32,949 bases of DNA from positions 1 to 32,949 of the forward strand of contig CALBIE010000783.1 of the NCBI GenBank assembly GCA_937893495.1, written 5' to 3'. Positions within the stretch are counted from its first letter, which is position 1, and each line of letters begins with the position of its first letter. The stretch is from an uncultured Verrucomicrobiales bacterium (lineage in GTDB: Bacteria > Verrucomicrobiota > Verrucomicrobiia > Limisphaerales > JAYPXF01). The notes beneath the pieces are model-generated. The model had not been told where the DNA came from and searched no databases. It saw only the letters and a program-made list of their open reading frames with translations. This document shows positions 17,626 through 26,369 of this stretch, in pieces. A program made the position numbers and the translations under genes.

Positions 17626-19546
17626 AGCTTATTCAGCGGCGAAGCCGAATGTCCTGCTGATTCTCGTCGATGACCTGAAACCGGCGTTGGGCTGTTACGG
17701 CGACACCGTTGCCAAGACGCCGAATATTGACGCGCTGGCCGCACGGGGGATGCGTTTCGATCTCGCCTATTGCAACCAGGCGGTGTGCGCACCTTCGCGC
17801 TTCACGCTGATGCTCGGCTCGCATTCGACCTCGACCGGGCTTTACGGGTTGGGCAGTCAGTTGCGGGAGATTGTGCCGGACGCCGTGACGCTTCCGCAGT
17901 ATTTCGCGAAGTACGGTTATCGTACCGAATCGCTCGGAAAAGTGTTTCACATCGGGCACGGCAACAATGGCGATCCCGCGTCATTCAGCGTGCCGCATTT
18001 TAAAGACAAGGTGATCGAGTATCTCGATCCGGCGAGCACGGACGGCGGCAAACTGACGCGCGAGGAGGCGTTGTTCACGAATCAGAAACTTGGGGAAATC
18101 CGATCGTTGCCGCGCGGTGCGGCGTTTGAATCGCCTGTTGCAAATGATGACGATTACGCCGACGGGCGGGTCGCTGCGGAGACTGTCCGGCGGCTCGAGG
18201 CGGCAAAGCAACGACGCGAAAAGAATGGCACGCCGTTTTTCATCGCCGCCGGTTTCGTGCGCCCGCATCTGCCTTTCAGCGCGCCGAAGAAGTATTGGGA
18301 TTTGTATAACCCTGCCGAATTGCCGATGCCGAAGCGGGAGGACGCTCCTTACGGCGCGCCGGCCGTGGCAGGCAAACGAGGTGGCGAAATTGCGGCCTAC
18401 AAGCCGGTTCCCACCTCGGGTGATTACAGCGAGGGGCTCAAGCGGCAACTCATCCATGGCTATTACGCCAGCACCAGTTTTGTGGATGCGCAGATTGGCA
18501 AGGTGATGAACGCGCTGGATCGGCTTGGCCTTGGCGATGACACCATCGTTGTACTATGGGGCGATCACGGTTTTCATCTCGGCGACCTCGGCATCTGGAC
18601 CAAGCACACGAATTACGAGCAGGCCAATCGCATTCCGATTCTAATCTCCGCACCCGGCGTGACAAAGGCCGGTTCATCGACCCGGCAACTGGCGGAGAGC
18701 GTGGACATCTATCCGACGCTCGCAGAGTTGGCCGGTCTTCCGAAACCGACGGGGCCGCAGCCCATCGACGGACTGAGCCTCGTCCCCGTGTTGAAGAATC
18801 CTGCGGCACGCGTGCGCGACCACGCCTACCACGCTTATCCGAAGCGTAAACTCGGGCGCGCCATTCGCACCGAACGGTATCGGTTGGTCGAGTGGCGCAA
18901 TCCGGGCGATGCGGTTGAGAAGGCCGAATACGAACTCTACGATTACCAGACCGACCGGGTGGAAACCCGCAACCTCGCCACCGAGCGACCTGATCTGGTG
19001 AAACAACTCGCCGCGAAACTCGCGAAGTATCCCGAGCCGATTGATCTGAAAAAACGGCCCACCAAAAAGCAATCGGCCGCGCCGAAAGCGCCCGCCGCGA
19101 AGTCGCCGATCATTGTTAACAAGACGATTCACATCGTGGCTGAAGTGAACGCTCGCGGGATTGAGCCCAACGGTGTCGTGCTGGCGCAGGGCGGTCGCGA
19201 ACATGGTTACGCCCTGCATTTTATCGACGGCAAACCCGCGTTCGACGTCCGCGTGAACGGCAAGGTGACGCGCATTGCCGCCAGGCAGCCGTTGAAAGGC
19301 GCGGCCCGTCTCGAAGCCTCGCTCGACGACCGGCAAATGTCACTGACTGTGAACGGCAAGTTGATCGCTTCGTTCTCGTCGCCCGGATTGATTCCCGTGC
19401 AGCCAAAGGACGACTTGTCGGTTGGGCAGGACACGCTTTCCGCCGCAGGCGATTACCCGGCGCCGAATCTGTTCAACGGAACCATCATTTCAACGCGCGT
19501 CGATGCGGGTGGCAAACCGCGGAGAGGAGGAGAGGGAAATCGATAA
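17552..19546 (+). CDS. Secreted sulfatase, iduronate-2-sulfatase-like
   Basis: The ATG at 17552 has AGGA seven bases upstream and gives 664 residues; an ATG at 17507 is in frame but adds only a polar, repeat-derived stretch. The signal peptide (FTFLVILPCFLCLPWLAYSA) is followed by KPNVLLILVDDLKPALGCYG, the N-terminal strand typical of iduronate-2-sulfatase-like enzymes, and the formylglycine site CAPSR at Cys79. The region GKVFHIGHG near 131 and VLWGDHGFHLGD near 332 give the remaining catalytic and metal ligands. After the catalytic domain (to about 500) comes a K/A/P-rich linker and about 150 residues of beta-rich sequence that may be a LamG-like accessory domain. It likely removes sulfate from a polysaccharide outside the cytoplasm. 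The exact substrate is not settled by the family match. It lies behind galactokinase. Confidence 0.92.
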   Translation: MTRIRRNKRFTFLVILPCFLCLPWLAYSAAKPNVLLILVDDLKPALGCYGDTVAKTPNIDALAARGMRFDLAYCNQAVCAPSRFTLMLGSHSTSTGLYGLGSQLREIVPDAVTLPQYFAKYGYRTESLGKVFHIGHGNNGDPASFSVPHFKDKVIEYLDPASTDGGKLTREEALFTNQKLGEIRSLPRGAAFESPVANDDDYADGRVAAETVRRLEAAKQRREKNGTPFFIAAGFVRPHLPFSAPKKYWDLYNPAELPMPKREDAPYGAPAVAGKRGGEIAAYKPVPTSGDYSEGLKRQLIHGYYASTSFVDAQIGKVMNALDRLGLGDDTIVVLWGDHGFHLGDLGIWTKHTNYEQANRIPILISAPGVTKAGSSTRQLAESVDIYPTLAELAGLPKPTGPQPIDGLSLVPVLKNPAARVRDHAYHAYPKRKLGRAIRTERYRLVEWRNPGDAVEKAEYELYDYQTDRVETRNLATERPDLVKQLAAKLAKYPEPIDLKKRPTKKQSAAPKAPAAKSPIIVNKTIHIVAEVNARGIEPNGVVLAQGGREHGYALHFIDGKPAFDVRVNGKVTRIAARQPLKGAARLEASLDDRQMSLTVNGKLIASFSSPGLIPVQPKDDLSVGQDTLSAAGDYPAPNLFNGTIISTRVDAGGKPRRGGEGNR

Positions 19547-19607
19547 GAGGGTTCGGAGGCCAGAGGCGGGAAGAGGCGAACGGGCGGTGAGCGTTCTGGA
19601 GGCATAT

Positions 19608-19804
19608 GGACTGCGGTAGCAGAGTCCTGAAGGGGCGTCGACACCGCTTTACGAGCGAGCACGAGTCGGGTGAACGGCGGGGGGAAATCGAATGTTACCA
19701 CCGCGTCAGCGGAGGCGAGAGTCGCGGATTGCCCGCTCCCAGCAAACGATTGTGGAACACGACAAGGAAAGCGGTGTCGGCGCTTCGCTCTGCCACCACA
19801 GTCC
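19608..19804. repeat. Palindromic intergenic element with GGACTGnGGT ends
   Basis: The 197-base element is flanked by inverted arms: 19608-19650 begins GGACTGCGGTAGCAGAG and ends GACACCGCTTT, and 19768-19804 is its inverted counterpart with a few mismatches and a short gap. The open frame running through it on the plus strand and the MDCGGRAKRRHRF-like frame on the minus strand are by-products of the repeat, not genes. The gene-free stretch from 19547 to 19968 contains only this element. Confidence 0.78.
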
Positions 19805-19989
19805 AAAGCGCTTCCGTTTCAATTCCGGCGGCAGCGGTGGTCCGATGCCCACAGGGCCGCGCAGCAATGGATCGTTCCTTTTGCAATCGCAAGCTCGCCC
19901 CAGGGCTGGATTTCCCGACGACGTGGTGGAGAGACGAGCCCGCGAGTCCGACCTTTGCTGTTTGTGAGATGGACTCTACGATCCGGCGA

Positions 19990-20441
19990 ATGTCCGACCC
20001 CGATTCCATACCACCCGCGCTCAGTGAATACATCGCGGGCCTGGAGTCGCACGACGTCGTGCGGATTGCCTCCACGTTCGGGGATGACGTCGTTTTCGTC
20101 ACCCCGGCGCGAACGATGGTGCGGGATGAAATTCTCGAGTTTCTGTCGGCGCGTTATATCGGGGATTTCCCGACTGGGCGTATGAGCACGATGAGCCGGT
20201 GTTTCGCGACGACGGAACCATTGGAGTCAAGTGGCGGCAGGGCGGCACGCACACGGGACGGTTGGAGTTTCCCGGGTTCGAAGGGGTTGATCCGACGGGA
20301 AAGTCAGTATTGATTCCTGAACATTTTTTCTTCTATCGGATCGCGAATGGCCGGCTTGCGGAGATCCGCCCGGATCCAGTTCCCGGTGGTGCCCCACGCG
20401 GAATTTTTGAACAGATCGGGGTAGCGTTACCGCCGCTCTGA
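19990..20441 (+). pseudogene. SnoaL-like (NTF2-fold) protein gene, frameshifted
   Basis: Two reading frames together encode one complete small protein. The first runs from the ATG at 19990 (or 19969) with MSDPDSIPPALSEYIAGLE and VVFVTPARTMVRDEILEFL, up to about 20159. The second continues as GFPDWAYEHDEPVFRDDG, then GVKWRQGGTHTG and EHFFFYRIANGRLAEIR, to the stop at 20441. Removing one AT from TATAT at 20155-20159 joins the halves into about 149 residues, normal for SnoaL-like proteins, whose FPDW block sits exactly at the join. Family members act as small hydrolases, isomerases or binding proteins; no specific role can be given. A sequencing error remains possible because both halves look otherwise intact. 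Confidence 0.75.
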
Positions 20442-20596
20442 TTTGATTGCGGATTGCCCGGGATCGCGATCGGACCTGGTCCTGATGTTGTAGTTGCTCA
20501 GCAACCCGATGTTGACCCGGCAACCCCGGCCGAAGATGGCTGCGCCGGGATTAGAGACCCGGATCTCAGCCCGATTGCCGAAGGTCGCATTGCGAT

Positions 20597-20626
20597 TTGA
20601 TTGATGGACCCGTATTGCGGCATAAT
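20597..20626 (+). promoter_or_regulatory. Candidate promoter of the second DUF1549 module
   Basis: TTGATT at 20597-20602 and CATAAT at 20621-20626 are separated by 18 bases and lie about 90 bases before the chosen start codon at 20718. The match is 4 of 6 and 5 of 6 to the sigma70 consensus. The nearby palindrome GTTGCTCAGCAAC at 20493-20505 could be a regulator site. Both are pattern matches only. Confidence 0.35.
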
Positions 20627-20717
20627 GCGACCGATGCCACGCACAGTTCAAAACCCATCGATGCCTGCAATCTGGCGGTGGCAGGTTGAAAAGGTCAAGA
20701 TAAGGGACGATTTGAAG

Positions 20718-23261
20718 ATGTTCGGGCAGCGATTTCCGATCATCGCCGCCGTGGTTCTGTACCTCGCGAATGTTGCCGTGGCCGCTTCCGCGGATGAAAT
20801 CCTGTTTAATCGGGACATCCGGCCGATCCTTTCGGAGAATTGTTTCTACTGTCATGGCCAGGATGGCAACAAGCGGAAGGCGGACTTGCGACTCGACGTT
20901 CGTGACGTGGCGGTCAAAGCCGGGGCGATCGTGCCCAATGATAGTTCGAAGAGTTCACTGATTGCGCGCATCAACTCGGAGGATCCGGATGAAGTCATGC
21001 CGCCGCCGAAATCGAACCGGCATTTGTCGGCCGACCAGAAGAAACTGCTGGAACGCTGGATCGCAACCGGGGCGACCTATCAATCCCATTGGGCGTTTGT
21101 CCCACCGCTGCGTTCCGCGGAGCCCATGGTTCAGGATCAGAATTGGGGGCGCAATGCCATCGACCGATTCGTGCTGGCCAGGCTGGAAGCCACCGGATTG
21201 AAGCCGTCTGCCGAGGCGAATCGGGCGACCCTGATCAAGCGGCTGGCAATTGATCTGACCGGATTGCCGCCGACGCCGAAGGAGGTTGACGCGTTCGTAG
21301 CCGATAAAGATGACAGGGCTTACGAGAAGCTCGTGGATCGGCTGTTGGAAAGCCGGCACTACGGCGAACGGATGGCGTTGCCATGGCTGGATGCGGCCCG
21401 GTATGCGGACAGCAACGGCTTTCAACAGGACGGCGACACGTGGCAGTGGATCTGGCGCGACTGGGTGGTGCGGGCGTTGAACGACGACCTGCCGTTCGAC
21501 CAGTTCACTATCTGGCAACTGGCTGGCGATCTGTTGCCGGACGCGACCATCGACCAGAAGATCGCCAGTGGCTTCAATCGCAATCACCTGCTCAACGGCG
21601 AAGGGGGAGCGATTCCCGAGGAGCAACGGTTTGTGAATCTGTTTGACCGCATCGACACAACGGCCACCACCTGGCTCGGTCTGACGATGGCCTGCGCGCA
21701 GTGTCACGACCACAAGTATGATCCCCTCACGCAACGCGACTACTACAGTCTGCTCGACGCCTTCAATCGCGTGCCCGAGCGGGGAACGCCGCAGCGTCAG
21801 TCCGCGCGAATTCGTGTAGCCGCGCCGTTCCTTGAACTGCCCACGGAGGAGAACAAAAAGCGCATTGCCGAATTCGAGTCGCGGATTGCGGCCGCCGCCA
21901 GGACCGAGAAGCCACTCACCGACGCCGCGTTTGTCGGCTGGCGGGAAGGCATCTTCGCTGATGGAAGCGCAAAGGACGCCAAAGGTTTTCCAAAGAATCT
22001 GACCGCGATTCTCCAGAAGGCGGAAGGAGAACGAACCGACCAGGAAAAGAAGACGCTCGAAGCCGACTTGCGGAAGCACTTCGACCAGAAAGTGCGGGCT
22101 GGGCTGGCCGGCAGAATTCCGGCGATGGGCAAGGTTGAAAACCTGAAGAAGGAACTGGCGAACTACCGGGGCGATCAGATTCCGCGCGTGATGGTGATGA
22201 GTGACGCCCAGCCCCGGCAGACGAGCATTCTGGATCGCGGGGAGTACCTGAAACCGACGGAGAAGGTTTCCTTTGCGACGCCGGCTTTTCTGCCGCCATT
22301 GCCGGGGAATGCGCCGACGAACCGGCTGGGCCTGGCGCGGTGGCTGGTCGCGCCCGAACATCCGTTGACCGCACGGGTGCAAGTGAACCGCATGTGGCAG
22401 CACTTCTTCGGAGCCGGGATTATCAAGACCGCGGAGGATTTTGGAGTGCAGAGCGAGTATCCCATTCATCGTGAACTGCTCGATTGGCTCGCGGTGGAGT
22501 TTCGGGAGCGCGGTTGGAGCATGAAGAAGATGTGCCAGCTCATCGTGACCAGTGCGACGTATCGGCAATCGAGCCGGATGACTCCCCGGCATCGGGATCT
22601 CGATTTGGAAAACCGGCTTTATGGCCGCGCGAGTCGCTTTCGGATGCCCTCGATGATTCTGCGCGACTGGGCACTGGAGGCGTCGGGTCTGCTGGTGCGG
22701 CGGGTTGGCGGTGCCCCGGTTTATCCCTATCAGCCCGGCGCGGTCTGGGAATCTTTGGCCATCACGAAAGAGCGCGACTTCACCTATCCCGCCTCGTCGG
22801 GGGATGATCTTTATCGGCGCAGCCTGTACACTTTCTGGCGGCGAACGGTGAGCCCGGCAAACATGTTCGACGCATCAAATCGCCAGGCATGTCGGGTGCG
22901 GCAGGCTATCACGAGCACTCCGCTGCATGCCCTGACAACTCTGAACGATCCAACCTGGATCGAGGCAGCCCGTGTCCTGGCCGAACGGTGCCTGAAAAAT
23001 GCCAAATCGCTCGATGAACGACTTGCCGAAGCGTTTCGCCGCGTCCTTTGCCGGGTGCCGAGTGAATCTGACCGGACGTGGTTGCGGCGCGTTTACGAAC
23101 GCCAGACAGCCTTTTACGAAAAAGACCCCAAGGCCGCTCGGGCATTGCTGAATGTCGGAACGGCCCGGCGCGATGAATCACTGAACGCGTCTGAACATGC
23201 GGCATTAACCGCCGTCTGCCTCGGAATCCTGAATCTGGATGAAGCCCTCACCCGGGAATGA
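20718..23261 (+). CDS. DUF1549/DUF1553 exported protein with haem c motif, second copy
   Basis: The ATG at 20718 gives 847 residues with a signal peptide (QRFPIIAAVVLYLANVAVAAS); longer in-frame starts add no signal-like sequence. The cytochrome domain has CFYCH at residues 42-46 after [14 protein letters not shown]1549 follows, with LTGLPPTPKEVDAF, LPWLDAARYADSNGFQQDG and the second CxxCH at 326-330 (CAQCHDHK). DUF1553 contains HPLTARVQVNRMWQHFFG near 548-565 and ends with ASEHAALTAVCLGILNLDE. It is about 180 residues shorter than the copy at 1585, because the inserted beta-rich segment between DUF1549 and DUF1553 is missing and replaced by a helical, charged linker. The next gene overlaps it by four bases (ATGA), so translation is coupled. 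The exported haem-motif role is inferred from the family; the reaction is unknown. Confidence 0.88.
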   Translation: MFGQRFPIIAAVVLYLANVAVAASADEILFNRDIRPILSENCFYCHGQDGNKRKADLRLDVRDVAVKAGAIVPNDSSKSSLIARINSEDPDEVMPPPKSNRHLSADQKKLLERWIATGATYQSHWAFVPPLRSAEPMVQDQNWGRNAIDRFVLARLEATGLKPSAEANRATLIKRLAIDLTGLPPTPKEVDAFVADKDDRAYEKLVDRLLESRHYGERMALPWLDAARYADSNGFQQDGDTWQWIWRDWVVRALNDDLPFDQFTIWQLAGDLLPDATIDQKIASGFNRNHLLNGEGGAIPEEQRFVNLFDRIDTTATTWLGLTMACAQCHDHKYDPLTQRDYYSLLDAFNRVPERGTPQRQSARIRVAAPFLELPTEENKKRIAEFESRIAAAARTEKPLTDAAFVGWREGIFADGSAKDAKGFPKNLTAILQKAEGERTDQEKKTLEADLRKHFDQKVRAGLAGRIPAMGKVENLKKELANYRGDQIPRVMVMSDAQPRQTSILDRGEYLKPTEKVSFATPAFLPPLPGNAPTNRLGLARWLVAPEHPLTARVQVNRMWQHFFGAGIIKTAEDFGVQSEYPIHRELLDWLAVEFRERGWSMKKMCQLIVTSATYRQSSRMTPRHRDLDLENRLYGRASRFRMPSMILRDWALEASGLLVRRVGGAPVYPYQPGAVWESLAITKERDFTYPASSGDDLYRRSLYTFWRRTVSPANMFDASNRQACRVRQAITSTPLHALTTLNDPTWIEAARVLAERCLKNAKSLDERLAEAFRRVLCRVPSESDRTWLRRVYERQTAFYEKDPKAARALLNVGTARRDESLNASEHAALTAVCLGILNLDEALTRE

Positions 23262-24748
23262 AGAGAGAAATGATGATGACTGACCTCCACGAAGAGAACG
23301 TCCTGCGACTCAATCGGCGGCAACTGCTTGGCTCCGCCGCCAGCGGAATTGGCGTGGCCGCCCTCGCGTCGCTCCTGAAGCAGGACCAGATTTTCGGCGC
23401 TTCCGCCGGCCAGTCGGGACGTCAGGGCCGGACCGGACTTCCGGGACTGCCTCATCACGCGCCGAAGGCAAAACGCGTGGTCATGTTCTGGCAGGGCGGT
23501 GGGCCGTCGCATGTGGACCTGTTCGATGACAAACCGGCGCTGCGTAAACTGGCCGGCAAGGACATTCCCGATTCGGTGCGGGGCACGACCCGGCTCTCCA
23601 CGATGTCGGCCAACTATGGGAAATGGCCCTGCGTGCCCGCGATCAAACCGCACAAGGCTTATGGCAAATGCGGCATGAAGCTGAGCGAAATGCTGCCGAA
23701 CGTTGGCGGCATCGCCGATGACATCTGCCTCGTTCGCAGCATGAACACCGAAGCCGTCAATCACGCGCCCGGGGTGACGTTCTTCATGACCGGTGCGCAG
23801 GCCCCGGGCCGGCCCAGCATGGGGGCCTGGCTGTCTTACGGTCTGGGCAGCGAAACCAACAATCTGCCGACGTTCGTGGTGATGACCTCCAGTGACAAGG
23901 GGAAGACCTGCGGCCAGTTGTTTTTTGATTACTACTGGGGCAGTGGTTTTCTGCCGAGCCGGTTTCAAGGCGTGCGCTTTCGCAATACCGGCGAATTGGT
24001 CCCTTACCTCACCAATCCTCCCGGCGTCAGTCCGGCCGCGCGGCGCGCATTGCTGGATGACATCTCCGCCATGAACGCCGCGCATCTCGCGGACTACGGC
24101 GATCCGGAAATCGACACCCGCATTGCGCAGTATGAGATGGCGTTCCGCATGCAGACCAGCGTGCCGGACCTGGTTGATTTCAAGGGAGAAAAGCCGGCCG
24201 TCATCGAACGCTACGGACCCGATGCGCTCAGGAAAGGATCGTATGCCAATAATTGTCTGATCGCGCGCCGACTGCTGGAGCGGGGGGTTGGCTTTGTGCA
24301 GTTGATGCATTCCGGCTGGGATCAGCACAGCAATCTGCATACGCAACTTGAGCAGCAATGTGTTGATACGGAAGGCCCGTCCGCCGCGCTGGTCATGGAC
24401 CTGAAGGAACGAGGCATGCTGGACGACACGCTGGTCGTCTGGGGCGGTGAATTCGGCCGGACACCCTTCGGACAGGGCGACCCGGCAAATCCCAAGGGAC
24501 GCGACCACTTTGGCCGGGCCTATAGTTGGTGGCTGGCCGGCGGCGGCGTGAAACCCGGCACGGTCTATGGCGCGACGGACGACTTCGGCTGGAACATCAC
24601 CGAGAACCCGGTTCACGTTCACGACATGCAGGCCACAATGCTCCATCTCTGCGGCATCGATCACACCCGGCTGACCTTCCGCTATCAGGGCCGGCAGTAT
24701 CGTCTGACCGATGTGCACGGCAAAGTCGTTACTGGAATGTTGGCCTGA
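23258..24748 (+). CDS. DUF1501-family exported protein, second copy
   Basis: This 496-residue protein has a good twin-arginine signal (LNRRQLLGSAASGIGVAALASLL) at residues 17-39; a later in-frame ATG could be used without losing it. The DUF1501 core shows VVMFWQGGGPSHVDLFDDKP, VRSMNTEAVNHAPG, HSGWDQHSN, LVVWGGEFGRTPF and the GRDHFGRAYSWWLAGGG block, all in the same order as the copy at 4682. The fold is alkaline phosphatase-like, and the protein is predicted to be exported folded. Its start overlaps the stop of the DUF1549/DUF1553 gene, making a two-gene unit. Its hydrolytic activity and substrate are not established. Confidence 0.88.
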   Translation: MKREMMMTDLHEENVLRLNRRQLLGSAASGIGVAALASLLKQDQIFGASAGQSGRQGRTGLPGLPHHAPKAKRVVMFWQGGGPSHVDLFDDKPALRKLAGKDIPDSVRGTTRLSTMSANYGKWPCVPAIKPHKAYGKCGMKLSEMLPNVGGIADDICLVRSMNTEAVNHAPGVTFFMTGAQAPGRPSMGAWLSYGLGSETNNLPTFVVMTSSDKGKTCGQLFFDYYWGSGFLPSRFQGVRFRNTGELVPYLTNPPGVSPAARRALLDDISAMNAAHLADYGDPEIDTRIAQYEMAFRMQTSVPDLVDFKGEKPAVIERYGPDALRKGSYANNCLIARRLLERGVGFVQLMHSGWDQHSNLHTQLEQQCVDTEGPSAALVMDLKERGMLDDTLVVWGGEFGRTPFGQGDPANPKGRDHFGRAYSWWLAGGGVKPGTVYGATDDFGWNITENPVHVHDMQATMLHLCGIDHTRLTFRYQGRQYRLTDVHGKVVTGMLA

Positions 24749-25144
24749 GCGGTAACGGGCCGACACGGTCCCGGCTCCGCCACCCGCGACTCGATGGATG
24801 CGTCGCGGCCAAACTCATCCGGCCCGCTTTGACTTCACCCGGCATCACCATTCGTTTCCGTTCTTTGCCACTCATGAAAAATGTCTCCATAACAGGCCGT
24901 AGCTGCTACCGCAGCCCCGTCCATAGGGGGACATTCTCGAAGAGTCGCGATACGGATATTGTCGCGGATGGACTTTGGAGAACAAATGCACTAAAGGTAT
25001 GCCCGCGCACCGCCCCGGGGTGTTCCTCAGATCGGGGAAAAACCAATGGAACAGGCGTGATTAACGGGAATTGGTGTGGTCCGGGCTGGGCATTTCAGCC
25101 CGTGTTTACGGTCTGAAACCAAATTTATTTATTAGCGAGCAAGC
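24749..25144. other. Gene-free region with repeat remnants
   Basis: About 400 bases hold no convincing gene. An imperfect inverted repeat (AATGTCTCC at 24880-24888 and GGGGACATT at 24927-24935) surrounds CTGCTACCGCAG at 24903-24914, which matches the inverted end of the 19608-19804 element and looks like a decayed fragment of it. A hairpin follows at 25082-25102, and the last 25 bases before the desaturase gene are AT-rich. Confidence 0.5.
25082..25102. terminator. Hairpin upstream of the desaturase gene
   Basis: CGGGCTG at 25082-25088 pairs perfectly with CAGCCCG at 25096-25102 around a 7-base loop. No run of T follows, so rho-independent termination is uncertain; it may instead be a leader hairpin for the gene starting at 25145. 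Confidence 0.3.
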
Positions 25145-26260
25145 ATGGAAGAATTAGAAACTGTCGGAAAAAAACCGACTCATCGAGAGTCCGTCACCCG
25201 ATGGAAGGCGATCGTGGCCAAGCATGAACAACCCGACTGCGGTCGGGCGAGTTGGCAACTCTTGAACACCGTGGGAACCTATGCGGCGCTTTGGTATTTC
25301 ATGTATCTGAGCCTGTCAGTCTCCTGGTGGTTGACGGCGTCGCTGACGATTCTTGCCGGCGGCGTGCTGGTCCGAATCTTCATCATTTTCCACGACTGTT
25401 GCCACCGATCGTTTTTCAAATCCCGCCTCGCCAACAACGTCTGGGGCTTTTTCACCGGCCTGCTCACCTTCACTCCCTACTACCACTGGCGCTGGGAGCA
25501 TTCGATCCATCATGCTTCAGCCGGCCATCTGGACCGGCGCGGCGTCGGCGACGTCTGGACGCTGACCGTGAATGAGTACATCGAATCTCCCCGCCGGCGC
25601 CGATTCTTCTATCGCCTCGTACGGAACCCATTCTTTCTGTTTGGCATCGCGCCGCTTTTCTTCTTCCTCATCGGCCAGCGAATTCCGGCCCGAAACGCGA
25701 ACCCGCGGGAAACGCGTTCTGTCTGGGTCATGAATTTCGCTATCATTGCCATGTCGGGTGGACTGATCGCGATCTTTGGAGTCGTGCCCTGGCTGGTCAT
25801 TCAAATTTCCGTCCTGGCCGTCGCCGGCTCCTGCGGAGTCTGGTTGTTTTATGTGCAGCATCAGTTTGAGGACGCCTATTGGGAACGCGGCGAGGACTGG
25901 GACTACACGGCGGCCGCGTTGCAGGGCAGCTCCTTCTACAAATTACCCCGGATCCTTCAGTGGTTTTCCGGGAACATCGGCTATCATCACATCCACCATC
26001 TCAGTCCCGGGATTCCCAACTACAATCTGGAGCGATGTCATCATTCGGATCCGATGTTTCAGGAGGTAAAGCCGATGCTGTTTTTTGAGAGCCTGAAATC
26101 GATCCGGTTCCGGCTTTGGGATGAAGAAGATCGGAAGCTGGTTGGATTTGGTCACTTGTCAAAACAACGAAGGAAGAAGGCCCGCATGCGTAAGTCTGCG
26201 AGGTCATCGCGGCGCGGGAGTACCACTGAAGACCAGCCCCATTCGGTCGCCGGCCGATGA
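25145..26260 (+). CDS. Membrane fatty acid desaturase
   Basis: This 371-residue integral membrane protein carries the three histidine boxes of the acyl-lipid desaturase family: HDCCH at residues 83-87, HSIHH at 119-123, and HHIHH at 281-285 followed by SPGIPNYNLERCH. These hold the di-iron centre that introduces a double bond into a fatty acyl chain with oxygen and an electron donor. Membrane segments lie near residues 45-82, 100-112, 155-178 and 195-235. The arrangement resembles omega-6/delta-12-type desaturases, but the position of the double bond cannot be read from sequence. The last 40 residues are basic (KQRRKKARMRKSARSSRRG) and unusual. No neighbour is obviously linked in function; regulation by temperature or membrane state is common in the family but not visible here. 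Confidence 0.9.
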   Translation: MEELETVGKKPTHRESVTRWKAIVAKHEQPDCGRASWQLLNTVGTYAALWYFMYLSLSVSWWLTASLTILAGGVLVRIFIIFHDCCHRSFFKSRLANNVWGFFTGLLTFTPYYHWRWEHSIHHASAGHLDRRGVGDVWTLTVNEYIESPRRRRFFYRLVRNPFFLFGIAPLFFFLIGQRIPARNANPRETRSVWVMNFAIIAMSGGLIAIFGVVPWLVIQISVLAVAGSCGVWLFYVQHQFEDAYWERGEDWDYTAAALQGSSFYKLPRILQWFSGNIGYHHIHHLSPGIPNYNLERCHHSDPMFQEVKPMLFFESLKSIRFRLWDEEDRKLVGFGHLSKQRRKKARMRKSARSSRRGSTTEDQPHSVAGR

Positions 26261-26369
26261 ATTGAAACGTCTTGAGATCGGGTGCAACCGTGAAGCGAAT
26301 GCTGGTGGTCATTTCGATCCTTCCGGGCGCGGACGACAACACCATCAAGGAATCAAATCGTTGTGTGCG

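Noticed and set aside
19453-19806. Minus-strand frame beginning MDCGGRAKRRHRF
   Set aside because: It is a translation of the inverted-repeat arm and runs into the sulfatase gene on the opposite strand.
19606-20313. Long plus-strand frame joining the palindromic element to the SnoaL-like gene
   Set aside because: The first 120 codons are repeat DNA and the last part is out of frame with the SnoaL-like sequence; only the portion from 19990 is a gene remnant.
20427-20855. Minus-strand frame ending near the SnoaL-like stop
   Set aside because: It overlaps the signal peptide and haem region of the DUF1549 gene in antisense and shows no recognised motif; a real gene here would be unusual, though the part over 20427-20600 is not otherwise explained.
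20955-24766. Two very long minus-strand frames (about 545 and 550 codons) opposite the second DUF1549/DUF1501 module
   Set aside because: They are antisense shadows of GC-rich coding sequence; the plus-strand frames carry clear signals and motifs.
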